Source: JAYWIG01 sp043789035 (GTDB lineage: Bacteria > Pseudomonadota > Gammaproteobacteria > Burkholderiales > Burkholderiaceae_E). Taken from it: a DNA stretch of 6,020 nt. Shown one piece after another: positions 5,630-6,020 of the stretch. A model generated the notes under the pieces. It was given only the letters and a program-made list of their open reading frames with translations, did not search any database and had not been told where the DNA came from. Every line of letters begins with the position of its first letter. The first letter of the stretch is position 1. The position numbers were made by a program, and so were the translations under genes. Location of the stretch: contig JAYWIG010000349.1 in assembly GCA_043789035.1 (NCBI GenBank), positions 1-6,020 of the forward strand, in the 5' to 3' direction.

Positions 5630-6020
5630 TTAGCGCCTTTCTTAACTGTTCTCTTTGCTTCTGCACCTTTGCGTAAAGTTGGTAAGCCAACGCCTGTTGC
5701 ATCAAAGCCGCCATCAACGGCGAGAACCTGCCCGTTGACGAAACTAGCTTGCTCACTACATAAATACACCACTGCATCAGCGATCTCTTCTTGCGTGCCA
5801 TAACGATTGAGCGGAATCGCATCGAAGTAATCTTTAATAATCGATGTGCTATGCACTAGTTTTGCCATCTCGGTGAGCACTGGGCCAGGTGCAACGCAGT
5901 TCACTCGAATGCCAACATCGCCCAACTCAGCCGCTTGCTGTTTGGTGAGGTGAATAAGCGCCCCTTTACTTGTGCCATAAGCCACACGCAGCGTACTTGC
6001 GCGTAAGCCGGAAATTGATG
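5626..6020 (-). CDS. Short-chain dehydrogenase/reductase, C-terminal 130 residues (partial)
   Basis: Classical FabG-like SDR, an NAD(P)-dependent alcohol/ketone oxidoreductase. The N-terminal Rossmann half with the glycine-rich cofactor motif lies beyond the right edge. The visible part begins SISGLRASTLRVAYGTSKGA: the catalytic Ser is visible residue 1, followed by 12 residues, Tyr14 and then Lys18, which is the exact Ser-x12-Tyr-x3-Lys spacing. Next come IRVNCVAPGPVLTEM, the usual cofactor-contacting PG segment; NRYGTQEEIADAVVYLCSE; and the C-terminal VNGQVLAVDGGFDATG, followed by a short basic tail. Reading continues in frame to the window edge, so an apparent GTG start at 5985 is internal (the Val just before AYGTSK). 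The stop overlaps the thiolase start. Substrate and cofactor preference cannot be judged without the N-terminus. In this context it probably makes or reduces a keto intermediate. Confidence 0.93.
   Translation of the reverse strand, partial: SISGLRASTLRVAYGTSKGALIHLTKQQAAELGDVGIRVNCVAPGPVLTEMAKLVHSTSIIKDYFDAIPLNRYGTQEEIADAVVYLCSEQASFVNGQVLAVDGGFDATGVGLPTLRKGAEAKRTVKKGAK

Noticed and set aside
5574..5822. Minus-strand open frame spanning the SDR-thiolase junction
   Set aside because: It is out of frame with both real genes, whose catalytic motifs run through the region.
1..6020. CRISPR array, tRNA or rRNA gene, insertion sequence or long repeats
   Set aside because: Coding sequence fills nearly the whole window; I saw no direct-repeat array, RNA-gene signature, transposase motif or terminal inverted repeats.

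Overview
This is a tightly packed bacterial catabolic and respiratory gene cluster. Every gene I can support lies on the minus strand, so it is transcribed from the right end of the window to the left. The families present are a fused TRAP transporter, an SCP2-type thiolase, an AMP-forming acyl-CoA ligase and a Tat-exported oxidoreductase with an Fe-S electron-transfer subunit. Base composition looks close to half GC by eye. Together these suggest a proteobacterium (Pseudomonadota), probably a beta- or gammaproteobacterium able to respire without oxygen. No 16S or other taxonomic marker is present, so the assignment is soft.

Layout in the direction of transcription: (1) 6020-5626, the C-terminal part of a short-chain dehydrogenase/reductase (SDR), cut by the window edge. 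(2) 5629-4460, an SCP2-type thiolase whose ATG overlaps the SDR stop codon (ATGA). (3) 4444-2867, an AMP-forming acyl-CoA synthetase that starts at GTG behind a good ribosome binding site. (4) 2870-1011, a TRAP transporter with small (DctQ-type) and large (DctM-type) membrane subunits fused in one 619-residue protein; its GTG start overlaps the ligase stop (GTGA). (5) A 107-base gap (1010-904), the only real intergenic space, holding a weak FNR/Anr-like palindrome. (6) 903-154, a DmsB/PsrB-type four-cluster ferredoxin subunit. (7) 152-1, the first 50 residues of a Tat-exported protein, most likely the catalytic subunit paired with gene 6.

The genes read as one pathway: uptake of an organic acid or similar anion (TRAP), CoA activation (ligase), alcohol/ketone interconversion (SDR), thiolytic cleavage of a 3-oxoacyl-CoA (thiolase), and a periplasmic, probably molybdenum-dependent oxidoreductase. 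The logic resembles anaerobic degradation of ethylbenzene and p-ethylphenol in Aromatoleum: side-chain hydroxylation, SDR oxidation to a ketone, CoA ligation, thiolysis. No carboxylase is visible here and the substrate cannot be read from this sequence. The most distinctive molecular detail is in the ferredoxin subunit. Its third Cys group has Leu at the second ligand position, which in this superfamily predicts a [3Fe-4S] rather than a [4Fe-4S] cluster.
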